Positions 50,173 to 58,725 of a stretch of 64,000 nucleotides of DNA are shown piece after piece; within the stretch, counting starts at the first letter, position 1, and the number at the start of each line of letters is the position of its first letter. Origin of the DNA: Micromonospora sediminicola (GTDB taxonomy: Bacteria > Actinomycetota > Actinomycetes > Mycobacteriales > Micromonosporaceae). The notes beneath the pieces were generated by a model. It searched no databases. It was not told where the DNA came from and saw only the letters and a list, made by a program, of their open reading frames with translations. The stretch lies in contig NZ_FLRH01000004.1 of the NCBI RefSeq assembly GCF_900089585.1, positions 1,109,001-1,173,000 on the forward strand, in the 5' to 3' direction. Position numbers and translations under genes: made by a program.

Positions 50173-52779
50173 TCACGACGACGCCTTCGACTCCCCCTCC
50201 GGGCCGCCCCGGCCGCCCGCCTCGGCGACCGCCGGACGCACCGGGCGGTAGCGCGACAGCCAGGTGGCCAACTCCTCCGCCGGCATCGGCCGGGCGTGGA
50301 ACCAGCCCTGCGCCACGTCGCAACCGGCGGCGTGCAGCAGCCGCCAGGTGCGCTCGTCCTCCACGCCCTCGGCCACCACCCGCAGCCCGAGCGCGCCGGC
50401 CAGCTCGATCATCGAGCGGACGATCGCCGCGTCGTCCGGGTCGTCGGCCATCCCCAGCACGAACGACCGGTCCACCTTCACCTCGGACAGCGGCAGCCGG
50501 CGCAGGTGCTGCAACGAGGAGTAGCCGGTGCCGAAGTCGTCCAGGGCGATGCCGACCCCGATCCGGTGCAACTGGGTGATGCTGGCCAGCACCCGCCGGG
50601 GGTCGGCCATCAACGCGCCCTCGGTGATCTCGACCTGGAGCCGCTCCGGCGGCACGCCGTAGCGGGCCAGCCGGTCGGCGATCTGGTCGGCGATCTCGCC
50701 GGTGTGCAGGTCCCGGACGCTGACGTTGAGCGCGGCGCGCAGCGTGAGCCCGGCCGCGGACCACTTGGCGAGCTGCTCCACCACGTCGTCCACCACCCGC
50801 CGGGTGAGCAGCCGCATGACCGCGCTCTGCTCGGCGACCTGGATCAGCTCACCCGGGTCGACCATCCCGCGGCGCGGGTGCCGCCACCGCAGCAGCGCCT
50901 CGACGCCGACCACCTCGCCGGTCGCGATGGCGATCTGCGGCTGGTAGTACATGGTGATCTCACCCGGGTCGTCCGGCTCCCGCGCCGCCGGTCGGTGGGA
51001 GGCGACGGGACCGCCGTCGGGCTCGCCCGGCGCGGCGCGGGACGTCACGGCGGCCTCGACGGCCTCGGTGGCCTCGGCGACGGGTGCCGTCTCCGTGGCC
51101 GTCAGCGCGTGGGCGGACGGCGGAACCTCGGCCGCGGCACCGGCCGGCACGGCGTCACCGCCGGACCAGGCCGCCGGGCCGACGGGCGCGCCGGCGCGGG
51201 CGCCACGGCGGCGGATCGGGTCGGCGCCGGTGAGGATCTGCTCGATCAGGTCGTCGCCGGGCCGCGCCTCGACGCGTTCCCGGCGGCGCCGCAGCCGCCA
51301 CCGGGCCGGACCGCCGTCCGGCCGGACCCCACCCCGGCCGTCGTCCCGGCCCGGCCGCGCGTCGGAGGCCGGCCGCCCGTCGTCCGCCGGCCCGTCGTGC
51401 GCCGTCGCGGCGGGCACGTCCGGCGCCAGCACCGCACCGTCACCCCCGCGTACGCCGACCGGCTCCCCGGCCGGCGGCGACTCCAGCACCCGACGCAGGT
51501 CGGCCAGGAGACTCAACCGTTCCGCCGAGTTGTGGTCGGACTCCGGCGCGTAGACCGCGACGGTGTCGTTGCGGTGCTTGGCGTCGTACATCGCGACGTC
51601 GGCGTGCCGCATCAGGGTGGCGAAGTCCTCGCCGTGATCGGGGAAGAGCGCGACGCCGATGGAGCCGCCCACGTCCAACGGCAGCCCGTCCAGCGGCACC
51701 GGCTCGGCGAGCGCGGCGACCACCCGGTCGGCCCGCTCGCGGGCCTCGTCGAGGCCGGCCAGCCGGGGTACGACGATGGCGAACTCGTCCCCGCCGAGCC
51801 GGGCCACCAGGTCCCGTTCGCCGACCACGTCGATCAGGCGGGCGCTCACCTCGACCAGCAGTCGGTCGCCGACCGCGTGCCCGAGCGCGTCGTTGACGTG
51901 CTTGAACCGGTCGAGGTCGAGCAGCAGCAGGGCCAGGTGGGCGTCCGGCTCGCCGCGCGCGGCCCGTTCGGCGTGCAGGTGCACCTGCTCGGCCACCTCG
52001 GTGAGCAGCGCCTTGCGATTGGGCAGCCCGGTGAGCGGGTCCACGTCGGCGAGCTGTTCCCGCTCGGCCGAGAGCCGGGCCATCCGGTAGACCGCGAACA
52101 GCGGGACCAGCACCAGCGGGATCAGCGCCGCGCTGGCCCGGGCGGCGGCCACCAGCACCGGCGCGAGCAGCAGCAGCGAGCCGGTGGAGAGCAGCTCGTA
52201 GGCCAGCCCGTGCCGGACGCTGGGCCACCACCGGTCGCCGAAGCGCAGCCGGATGGCGGTGGTGACCAGGCCGTAGTTGACCACGAACCAGGCCACCGTG
52301 GCGCCGCCCACCGCCGCCACGTCGGTCCAGTGCAGCCGGCCGCCGCCGAACAGCTCACCCGGGCCGAGCCGGGTGACGGCGTACCCGGCGGCGAGCGCGC
52401 AGGCGTACTGGGCGGCGTTGAAGGCGGTGCGCCAGGGGGCGTAGCCGAGGCGCCAGCCGGAGACGGCCACCGCGACGGCCTGCACCGCGACGGCCGGGCC
52501 GAGCCCCCAGCCGAGCAGGATGGCGAAGGTGAAGCAGGTCGACGGGAAGACCGCCGAGGTCTGCCGCCGGCCGGGCGGGACGAACGGTCGGGCGTCGCAG
52601 GCGACGGCGAGCGCCGCCATGGTCCAGAACGCGGCCGGCAGCTCGGTCAGCCGGTCGGGGAGCGCGACGAGCGGCCCGACCGAGACGAGCAGGGCGAGCA
52701 CGCCGACGCCGGCGACGAAGCCGAAGAACGGCCCGGTCCGCCCGGGCGGGACGGAGTTGCGCGGGTCGCCGTTCTCCAT
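50173..52779 (-). CDS. Membrane GGDEF-EAL protein with large insertion
   Basis: 868 residues from the ATG at 52779 with GGGAGG 5 bp upstream. An N-terminal membrane module of about seven segments (15-235) precedes a GGDEF domain (about 245-410, intact GGDEF 329-333) and an EAL domain with EALLRWRHP (627-), NVSVRDL, EITEGAL and DDFGTGYSSL. Both sites look functional. Unusually, about 165 disordered residues (about 435-600; Gly/Pro/Ala/Arg/Asp-rich) separate the first EAL helix (LADLRRVLE) from its first strand (ITMYYQPQ). An AT-rich stretch at 52887-52904 upstream may contain its promoter. Confidence 0.9.
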   Translation of the reverse strand: MENGDPRNSVPPGRTGPFFGFVAGVGVLALLVSVGPLVALPDRLTELPAAFWTMAALAVACDARPFVPPGRRQTSAVFPSTCFTFAILLGWGLGPAVAVQAVAVAVSGWRLGYAPWRTAFNAAQYACALAAGYAVTRLGPGELFGGGRLHWTDVAAVGGATVAWFVVNYGLVTTAIRLRFGDRWWPSVRHGLAYELLSTGSLLLLAPVLVAAARASAALIPLVLVPLFAVYRMARLSAEREQLADVDPLTGLPNRKALLTEVAEQVHLHAERAARGEPDAHLALLLLDLDRFKHVNDALGHAVGDRLLVEVSARLIDVVGERDLVARLGGDEFAIVVPRLAGLDEARERADRVVAALAEPVPLDGLPLDVGGSIGVALFPDHGEDFATLMRHADVAMYDAKHRNDTVAVYAPESDHNSAERLSLLADLRRVLESPPAGEPVGVRGGDGAVLAPDVPAATAHDGPADDGRPASDARPGRDDGRGGVRPDGGPARWRLRRRRERVEARPGDDLIEQILTGADPIRRRGARAGAPVGPAAWSGGDAVPAGAAAEVPPSAHALTATETAPVAEATEAVEAAVTSRAAPGEPDGGPVASHRPAAREPDDPGEITMYYQPQIAIATGEVVGVEALLRWRHPRRGMVDPGELIQVAEQSAVMRLLTRRVVDDVVEQLAKWSAAGLTLRAALNVSVRDLHTGEIADQIADRLARYGVPPERLQVEITEGALMADPRRVLASITQLHRIGVGIALDDFGTGYSSLQHLRRLPLSEVKVDRSFVLGMADDPDDAAIVRSMIELAGALGLRVVAEGVEDERTWRLLHAAGCDVAQGWFHARPMPAEELATWLSRYRPVRPAVAEAGGRGGPEGESKASS

Positions 52780-52929
52780 CGCACCTCCCGGAAGCGGCAT
52801 CGGCACGCGCGGTCACGCGCCGTACGCCAATGAAACGCCCTCCGGGTCGATTTCCCCGACACGACAGTCACGAATCGGTCGTAGTCGTAATTAAGTTGGT
52901 ATACGGCGCAGCCGTCGCCAGGGTCGGGG

Positions 52930-55083
52930 TCAGTCCTCCACCCGGGCCACCGCGCGGGCCGCCTCGGGGCCGGACTCCAGCAGCACCCGGAACCCGTCCT
53001 CGTCGAGGATCGGCAGCTTCAGGGTGGCCGCCTTGTCAGCCTTGGACCCGGGGTTGTCGCCGACCACCACGAAACCGGTCTTCTTGGAGACCGACCCGGT
53101 CACCTTGCCGCCCCGGCTCTGGATCGCCTCGGCGGCCTGGTCGCGGCTGAAGCCGGCCAGCGTGCCGGTGACCACCACGGTCACCCCGTCGAGCGGTCGC
53201 GGACCCTCGTCGCCGGCCTCCTCGGCCATCCGGACGCCCGCCTCGGCCCACTTGCGGACCACGTCGCGGTGCCAGTCGACGGCGAACCACTCCTTCAGGC
53301 TGGCCGCGATGGTCGGGCCGACGCCGTCCACCGAGGACAGCTCCTCCTCGGACGCCTCCTCGATCGCCGGGATCGAGCGGAAGTGCCGGGCCAACGCCTG
53401 GGCCGCGGTCGGGCCGACGTGCCGGATGGAGAGCGCCACCAGCACCCGCCACAGGTCGCGCTCCCGCGCCACCGCGAGGTTGTCGAGCAGCTTGGTGGCG
53501 TTGCTGCCGAGGCTGCCGTCCTTGTTGACGAAGAACGGCGAGCGGCTCAACTGCTCGGCGTCGAGACCGAACAGGTCGCCCTCGTCGGCGATGATCCCCG
53601 CGTCGAGCAGCGCGGCCGCGCCCTTGTAGCCGAGCACCTCGATGTCGAAGGCCCCGCGGCCGGCCAGGTGGAAGACCCGTTCCCGCAGTTGCGCCGGGCA
53701 GCTGCGGGAGTTGGGGCAGCGGATGTCGACGTCGCTCTCCTTGGCCGGCGCGAGCGGCGTGCCGCAGGCCGGGCAGGTGGTCGGCATGACGAACGGGCGG
53801 GCGTCGGGCGGCCGCAGCTCGACCACCGGGCCGAGCACCTCGGGGATCACGTCGCCGGCCTTGCGCAGCACCACCGTGTCGCCGATGAGCACGCCCTTGC
53901 GCTCGACCTCGCGGGCGTTGTGCAGCGTGGCCAGCGCGACGGTGGAGCCGGCCACCCGGACCGGCTCCAGGACGGCGAACGGGGTGACCCGCCCGGTGCG
54001 CCCGACGTTGACGTCGATGTCGAGCAGCGTGGTGTTGACCTCCTCCGGCGGGTATTTGAAGGCGATCGCCCAGCGCGGCGCGCGGCTGGTCGAGCCGAGG
54101 CGCCCCTGGATGGAGACCGGGTCGACCTTGACCACCACGCCGTCGATCTCGTGCTCGACGTCGTGCCGGTGCTCGGCGTACCAGGCGATGTATTCCGCCA
54201 CGCCGGCCAGGTCGGGCACCACCCGCCAGCGGTCGCTGGTGGGCAGCCCCCACGCCCGCAGCGCGGCGTAGGACTCGGACTGGGCCGCGGGCTGGAAGCC
54301 CTTGCGCGCGCCGATGCCGTGCACCACCAGGCGCAGCGGGCGGGAGGCGGTGACCCGCGGGTCCTTCTGCCGGAGACTGCCGGCGGCGGCGTTGCGCGGG
54401 TTGGCGAACGGGGCCTTGCCCTGCTCGACCAGGCTCGCGTTGAGGTCGGCGAACGCGGCCACCGGGAAGTAGATCTCGCCGCGCACCTCGATCAGCTCCG
54501 GCACGTCGGGGAAGTCGTCGGACGCGATCAGCCGGGCCGGCACACCCTTGATGCTGCGCACGTTGGCGGTGACGTCCTCGCCGGTGCGCCCGTCGCCCCG
54601 GGTGGCGGCGCGCACCAGCCGACCCTTGGAGTAGGTCAGGTTGATGGCCAGCCCGTCGACCTTCAGCTCGCACAGGTAGGGCACCGGGCCGCCGGCGTCG
54701 CGCTCGACCCGCTCGGCCCAGGCGGCCAGCTCCTCGTCGGCGAAGGCGTTGTCGAGCGAGAGCATCCGTTCGGCGTGGGTGACCGGGGTGAAGTCGGTGG
54801 AGAAGGTGCCACCGACCCGCTGGGTGGGCGAGTCGGGGGTGCGCAGCGCCGGGTATTCGGCCTCCAGCGCCTCCAGCTCGCGCAGCTGCCTGTCGAACTC
54901 CGCGTCGGTGACGGTCGGCGCGTCCAGCACGTAGTAGCGGTACTGGTGCTCGGTGAGCTCCTGGCTCAGCAGGGCGTGCCGCTCCCGGGCCTCGGGGGTC
55001 GGCTCGGCGCCCGCCGCCGCCTCCTGGGCGGCGTCGACCGCCGAGGGAACCGCTTCTTCGGACACACCGCCGTCTTCGGACAC
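52930..55083 (-). CDS. ligA: NAD-dependent DNA ligase
   Basis: 717 residues. Essential ligase for replication and repair. Domain Ia (about 30-95), adenylation domain with the nucleophile Lys141 in CELKVDGLAINL, OB fold, a four-cysteine zinc site (CPACGTP ... IRCPNSRSCPAQ), helix-hairpin-helix repeats (about 500-620) and a C-terminal BRCT domain (about 640-717). The GTG at 55083 has GGGAGG 8 bp upstream; a second GTG at 55065 is possible. About 30 N-terminal residues are Glu/Ala-rich and non-conserved. Confidence 0.97.
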   Translation of the reverse strand: MSEDGGVSEEAVPSAVDAAQEAAAGAEPTPEARERHALLSQELTEHQYRYYVLDAPTVTDAEFDRQLRELEALEAEYPALRTPDSPTQRVGGTFSTDFTPVTHAERMLSLDNAFADEELAAWAERVERDAGGPVPYLCELKVDGLAINLTYSKGRLVRAATRGDGRTGEDVTANVRSIKGVPARLIASDDFPDVPELIEVRGEIYFPVAAFADLNASLVEQGKAPFANPRNAAAGSLRQKDPRVTASRPLRLVVHGIGARKGFQPAAQSESYAALRAWGLPTSDRWRVVPDLAGVAEYIAWYAEHRHDVEHEIDGVVVKVDPVSIQGRLGSTSRAPRWAIAFKYPPEEVNTTLLDIDVNVGRTGRVTPFAVLEPVRVAGSTVALATLHNAREVERKGVLIGDTVVLRKAGDVIPEVLGPVVELRPPDARPFVMPTTCPACGTPLAPAKESDVDIRCPNSRSCPAQLRERVFHLAGRGAFDIEVLGYKGAAALLDAGIIADEGDLFGLDAEQLSRSPFFVNKDGSLGSNATKLLDNLAVARERDLWRVLVALSIRHVGPTAAQALARHFRSIPAIEEASEEELSSVDGVGPTIAASLKEWFAVDWHRDVVRKWAEAGVRMAEEAGDEGPRPLDGVTVVVTGTLAGFSRDQAAEAIQSRGGKVTGSVSKKTGFVVVGDNPGSKADKAATLKLPILDEDGFRVLLESGPEAARAVARVED

Positions 55084-55116
55084 GCTGTCGACCTCCCGTG
55101 CTCGTGCTACCCCCGC

Positions 55117-55122
55117 ACCGTA
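55117..55122 (-). promoter_or_regulatory. Possible -10 element of ligA
   Basis: Minus-strand TACGGT lies 34 bp upstream of the ligA GTG and predicts a leader of about 26 nt that contains the Shine-Dalgarno sequence. TTGTCA lies only 11 bp upstream, too close for a standard -35. Confidence 0.35.
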
Positions 55123-55263
55123 GCGGTCGGGGGTGACAACCGTCCGGCCACCCACGCTGACCAGGCGACCCGGCGCGCGTCGCGCCACCGGGCGGGCCGG
55201 CCCCGGCCGTGCGACGATCGCGGCGGCGGCGCTGGGCCGGAACGGACGGAAGGCGGGGTACGG

Positions 55264-55800
55264 ATGCGCGACGGGCTGATCTGGGCGCTGGTGATCGTGG
55301 TCTGCGTGGCCGCCGGCTGGCTGTGGAGCGAGTGGCGCCGCCGGTCCACCGGGACCGGCCCGCGTACCCGGCCGGCCGATCGACGTCGCCCGGGCGCCGG
55401 GCGGCCCGAGCGGGGTCCCCGGGGCGGCGGCCGGACCGGCGCGCCGCCGAGGCCGCGCGACGGCGGCGCGCCGGCCGGGGACCGGCCCCGGCCCGGCGAG
55501 ATCTGGTGGGCCGACGTGCCCTACGCGGACGGGACCGGTTCGAAGGTGCGCCCCTGCCTGGTGCTGCGGGTCGACGGCCGGGACGCCGACGTCCTGAAGA
55601 TCACCAGCCAGGACAAGTCGGACCGGGACGACCACCTGCCGATCCCGACCCGCAGCTGGGACCCGGGCGCGGACCACGACAGCTTCCTCGACGTCAGCGA
55701 GCCGATCCCGGTGCCGCTGGACGCGTTCGCCGACCGCGCCGGCACCTGCGACCCCGATCTCTGGCGCGGCGTCCGCCGGCTCCCCCACCTGGCCGCCTGA
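55264..55800 (+). CDS. Membrane-anchored PemK/MazF-like protein
   Basis: 178 residues. One N-terminal membrane segment (about 5-22) is followed by a Gly/Pro/Arg-rich linker (24-75) and a PemK/MazF-type domain (about 76-178). Family landmarks are RPGEIWWADVPYADGTGSKVRPCLVL, the TSQDKSDRDDHLPIP region and the final WRGVRRLPHL. MazF toxins are ribosome-independent or -dependent RNases; a membrane tether is atypical. No antitoxin reading frame precedes it: 180 bp of shared upstream region with divergent ligA contain none. AAGGCGGGG precedes the ATG. It may be a domesticated RNase rather than a toxin. Confidence 0.82.
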   Translation: MRDGLIWALVIVVCVAAGWLWSEWRRRSTGTGPRTRPADRRRPGAGRPERGPRGGGRTGAPPRPRDGGAPAGDRPRPGEIWWADVPYADGTGSKVRPCLVLRVDGRDADVLKITSQDKSDRDDHLPIPTRSWDPGADHDSFLDVSEPIPVPLDAFADRAGTCDPDLWRGVRRLPHLAA

Positions 55801-55819
55801 GCCGGGGGACGACGGCCGC

Positions 55820-56833
55820 TCAGTCGAGCGCGCCGGCGAGCGCGGCGAGCTGGTCGGCGTACTCGATCCGGTCGGCCCACCCGGCCGGCCAGGCCGTCAT
55901 CCCGTGCGCGGCCCCGACGAAGGCGCCGGCCAGCGCGGCGATGGAGTCCGAGTCGCCGGCGGTGGTGGCGCCCCGGGCCAGCGCGCCGACCGGGTCGTCG
56001 GGGTGCCGCAGCGCGCAGAGCAGCGCGGTGGCGAGCGCCTCCTCGGCGATCCACCCCTCGCCGGTGAGCCGGCACGGGTCGCCGCCGTCGTCGGGGCGGG
56101 CCAGCGCCGCCTCCAACCGGCCGAGCACCCGCAGGCAGTCGTCCCAGCCCCGGGCCGCGAACTCGGCCGCGCTGCGCTCCCCCGGCCGCTGCCACAGGTC
56201 GCCGAGCCAGTCGTCCCGGTAGACCGTGCGCTGCGCGTGGGCCCGGTCGGTGAGCAGGCCGGGCAGCTCGGGCAGCGCCGCGCCGTCGCGCAGCAGCCGG
56301 ACCGCGTACGCGGTCAGCTCGCTGGCCGCCAGGGCGGTCGGGTGGCCGTGGGTGAGGCCGGCCTGGAGCTGCGCCAGCCCGGCGAGGGTGTCGAGATCGA
56401 CGTCGAGCAGCCCGAGCGGGGTGACCCGCATGTTCGCCCCGCAGCCCTTCGAGCCGGCCACGGTGGCCTCCTGCCAGCGGGTGCCCCGGGCCAGCTCGGC
56501 GCAGGCCCGCAGGCACGTCATGCCGGGGGCGCGGTTGTTCTCCGGGCTGGCCGCCCAGTCGAGGAAGCGCTGCCGCAGCAGCGGCTCCACCGCCTCCGCG
56601 GTGAGGGCCGGCGCGTCGTGCACCGCCCAGGCGACCGCCAGCGCCATCTGGGTGTCGTCGGTGACCAGCGCCGGATCACCCTCCAGCTCGCGCGGACCGG
56701 CCGGGCCGTAGCGCCGGACGATCTCGGTGACGGTGAGGAACTCGGTCGGCTTGCCCAGGGCGTCGCCGTAGGCCAGGCCGAAGAGCGACCCGGCGGCGCG
56801 GCGGGGGGTGGAGGCGGTCACGGTGGCGATCAT
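55820..56833 (-). CDS. ADP-ribosylglycohydrolase family protein
   Basis: 337 residues from ATG 56833. The DraG-type fold is recognised by GSLFGLAYGDALGKPTEF, the metal aspartates in VTDDTQMALAVA, and the C-terminal GATTAGDSDSIAALAGAFVGAAHG. Enzymes of this family remove ADP-ribose from proteins or hydrolyse ADP-ribosyl nucleic acids and metabolites. The partner ADP-ribosyltransferase is not visible here. It converges on the PemK-like gene 20 bp away. An extension to 56914 lacks similarity. Confidence 0.88.
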   Translation of the reverse strand: MIATVTASTPRRAAGSLFGLAYGDALGKPTEFLTVTEIVRRYGPAGPRELEGDPALVTDDTQMALAVAWAVHDAPALTAEAVEPLLRQRFLDWAASPENNRAPGMTCLRACAELARGTRWQEATVAGSKGCGANMRVTPLGLLDVDLDTLAGLAQLQAGLTHGHPTALAASELTAYAVRLLRDGAALPELPGLLTDRAHAQRTVYRDDWLGDLWQRPGERSAAEFAARGWDDCLRVLGRLEAALARPDDGGDPCRLTGEGWIAEEALATALLCALRHPDDPVGALARGATTAGDSDSIAALAGAFVGAAHGMTAWPAGWADRIEYADQLAALAGALD

Positions 56834-56859
56834 GCCCCGACCGCGCAAACCCGGGCCGG

Positions 56860-57237
56860 TCAGTCCCAGCAGAGGCAGAACGGGTGGCCGGCCGGATCGG
56901 CGTAGACCCGCCAACCGTCACCCTCGCCGCGCAGCCGCCGCGCCCCGAGCGCCAGCGCCGCCTTCTCGGCCGCCTCGATGTCGTCAACGGTCACGTCCAG
57001 GTGGAACTGTTGCGGACGCTCCGGGTCGGGCCACGCCGGGGCGCGCAGGTCGAGCGCCTTCTGGAAGGCGAGGCGGGGCTGGTGCCCGGGCGGGCCGCCG
57101 AGCACCACCCAGTCGTCACCCTCGGAACTCTCCTCGATCACCGGCAGGCCGAGCAGCTCGGCGTAGAAGCCGGCCAACGCACGCGGGTCAGGGCAGTCGA
57201 TCACCGTGGAACGCAGTCGTCCGATCATGCCGGTCAT
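56860..57237 (-). CDS. VOC/glyoxalase-like protein
   Basis: 125 residues from ATG 57237; the ATG at 57228 is better spaced from GGCAGG and may be the true start. Vicinal-oxygen-chelate fold: LRSTVIDCPDPRALAGFYAELLGLPV opens the first module and HLDVTVDDIEAAEKAALALGARR the second, ending YADPAGHPFCLCWD. This subgroup is widespread in actinobacteria and of unknown reaction; a dioxygenase, lyase or resistance function cannot be told apart. It is 26 bp upstream of the glycohydrolase on the same strand. Confidence 0.85.
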   Translation of the reverse strand: MTGMIGRLRSTVIDCPDPRALAGFYAELLGLPVIEESSEGDDWVVLGGPPGHQPRLAFQKALDLRAPAWPDPERPQQFHLDVTVDDIEAAEKAALALGARRLRGEGDGWRVYADPAGHPFCLCWD

Positions 57238-57264
57238 CCTGCCCCCGGGGTACGACGGGAAACG

Positions 57265-58269
57265 TCACTCCTCGGCGAGCCGCCGCCCGGCGTCCCGGCA
57301 GGCGGCCAGCACCGCGCGGGCGTACGCCGGGGTCGCGCCGGGCAGGCCGCACGCGGGGGTGACCACCACCTGCTCGGCGAGCCGGCGACGGGGGAAGCCG
57401 AGCTGGTCCCAGACCCGGCGGACCCGGGCGGCCACCTCGGCGGACGTGGGCGCCCGCCCACCGGCCGGCGGCAGCGTCGGCGCGGCGCCGGCGAGCAACC
57501 CGAGCCCGGCGTCGATCGCCTCGCCGAGCGGGTCCAGGTCGGTGAGCAGCGACAGGTCGAGGGCGACGCCGACCGCCCCGGCGGAGCGGATCAGCTCCAG
57601 TGGCACGTCCGGCGCACAGCAGTGCACCAGCGTGGGCGCCCCGGCCGCCTCGATCACGCCACCCAGCAGCGCCCGGGCCACCTCGCCCTCCACCGGACGG
57701 TGGGTGCCGAGCCCGCTCTCGGTGGGCACGCGGCCGGCCAGCACCGCCGGCAGGGACGGCTCGTCGAGCTGGAGCAGCACCGAGGCGCGGGGCAGCCGCC
57801 GGGCCACCGCCGCGACGTGCCCCCGCAGCCCCTCGCCCAGTGAGCCGGCGAGGTCGCGTACCGCGCCGGGGTCGCGCAGCAGCCGGCCGCCGATCGGCAG
57901 CTCCAGCGCGGCGGCCAGGGTGAACGGGCTGGCGGCCTGGACCTTGACCGGACCGGCGTACTCCTCGGCCTGCTCGGCGAGCTGGTCGAGGTCGCGTTCC
58001 ATCAGGTCCCGGGCCCGGCGCAGGTCGCGGCCGGGGCGCGGGGCGATCCGCCAGCGGGCCGCGTAGAGCTCGACCGGAAGCTCGACCAGCAGGCCGGCGG
58101 TGCGCCCGAGCAGGTCCGCGCCGGGGCCCCGGGCGGGCAGCTCCGGCAGGTGCGGCAGTGCCGGCAGCTCACCGAGCACGATCCGCTGCGCCTCGGCGAT
58201 GTCGGTGCCGGGCAGCGAACCGATCCCGGTCGCCGCGCCGGTGGGCCAGGGCCACGCCTGCTCAGTCAC
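57265..58269 (-). CDS. MetE C-terminal-like (cobalamin-independent methionine synthase family) protein
   Basis: 334 residues, less than half of true MetE, corresponding to the catalytic barrel only. Recognisable parts are GIGSLPGTD near the N-terminus, VKVQAASPFTLA, LLQLDEPSLPAVL, LVHCCAPDVPLELI (His-Cys of the zinc site) and VVTPACGLPG (second Cys). The homologous mycobacterial gene lies next to ligA too. Without the N-terminal folate domain it probably uses another methyl donor or has a different role. The GTG has no strong Shine-Dalgarno sequence. The 560-bp region upstream is full of repeats. Confidence 0.82.
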   Translation of the reverse strand: MTEQAWPWPTGAATGIGSLPGTDIAEAQRIVLGELPALPHLPELPARGPGADLLGRTAGLLVELPVELYAARWRIAPRPGRDLRRARDLMERDLDQLAEQAEEYAGPVKVQAASPFTLAAALELPIGGRLLRDPGAVRDLAGSLGEGLRGHVAAVARRLPRASVLLQLDEPSLPAVLAGRVPTESGLGTHRPVEGEVARALLGGVIEAAGAPTLVHCCAPDVPLELIRSAGAVGVALDLSLLTDLDPLGEAIDAGLGLLAGAAPTLPPAGGRAPTSAEVAARVRRVWDQLGFPRRRLAEQVVVTPACGLPGATPAYARAVLAACRDAGRRLAEE

Positions 58270-58465
58270 CGCCGCAGCCTATCCGCTGCCTCCGGCCGGG
58301 CGCGGGGGGACGCGGGCCCGGGGCCGACGCCCCCTCGCCCGCCACGACGGCGCGATCTGGCAGCCCGCACCGGTCACGCGGCACGTGGACGCACCGTCCC
58401 CACACATCGGGCACTGCCCGCCCCCGTCCGCGCGGGACCGGCGGCGGATGGTCGCTCGGAGCACG

Positions 58466-58539
58466 CTTTCGAGCTGATATCAGGAACGACTCAGCGGGCC
58501 CGCGCGGCGGTTGAGTCGTCTGCGCTATCAGCTCGAAAG
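58466..58539. repeat. 74-bp two-stem palindromic element
   Basis: CTTTCGAGCTGATA (58466-58479) pairs perfectly with TATCAGCTCGAAAG (58526-58539). After a symmetric 6+6-nt internal loop an inner stem ACGACTCA (58486-58493) pairs with TGAGTCGT (58512-58519). The tip contains GCGGGCCCGC, itself a palindrome. The arms are markedly AT-richer than the surroundings. It resembles a REP/MITE-type mobile palindrome; no copy elsewhere in the window. Confidence 0.7.
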
Positions 58540-58573
58540 GCGACCGTCGGGCACGCCGACGGCCTGCCGGAGC

Positions 58574-58627
58574 GACCCGGGCGACCCGGGCGACCCGGGC
58601 GACCCGGGCGACCCGGGCGACCCGGGC
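58574..58627. repeat. Six perfect tandem copies of GACCCGGGC
   Basis: Nine-base units are identical across 54 bp. The unit length is a multiple of three but no supported gene covers it. Confidence 0.9.
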
Positions 58628-58725
58628 GGAGCAGATCGGCACGGCGGCGGGCGTCAACCTCGACGGCCAGCTCCGGGGGCGCGCTCCCGCCCCCGGCTGG
58701 CCCGGCCCGTCGCGGCCGGGTCCAC

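Noticed and set aside
52780..52929. Small gene in the gap between ligA and the third GGDEF-EAL gene
   Set aside because: No frame with a start, ribosome site and coding-like third positions is present; the AT-rich stretch looks like a promoter region.
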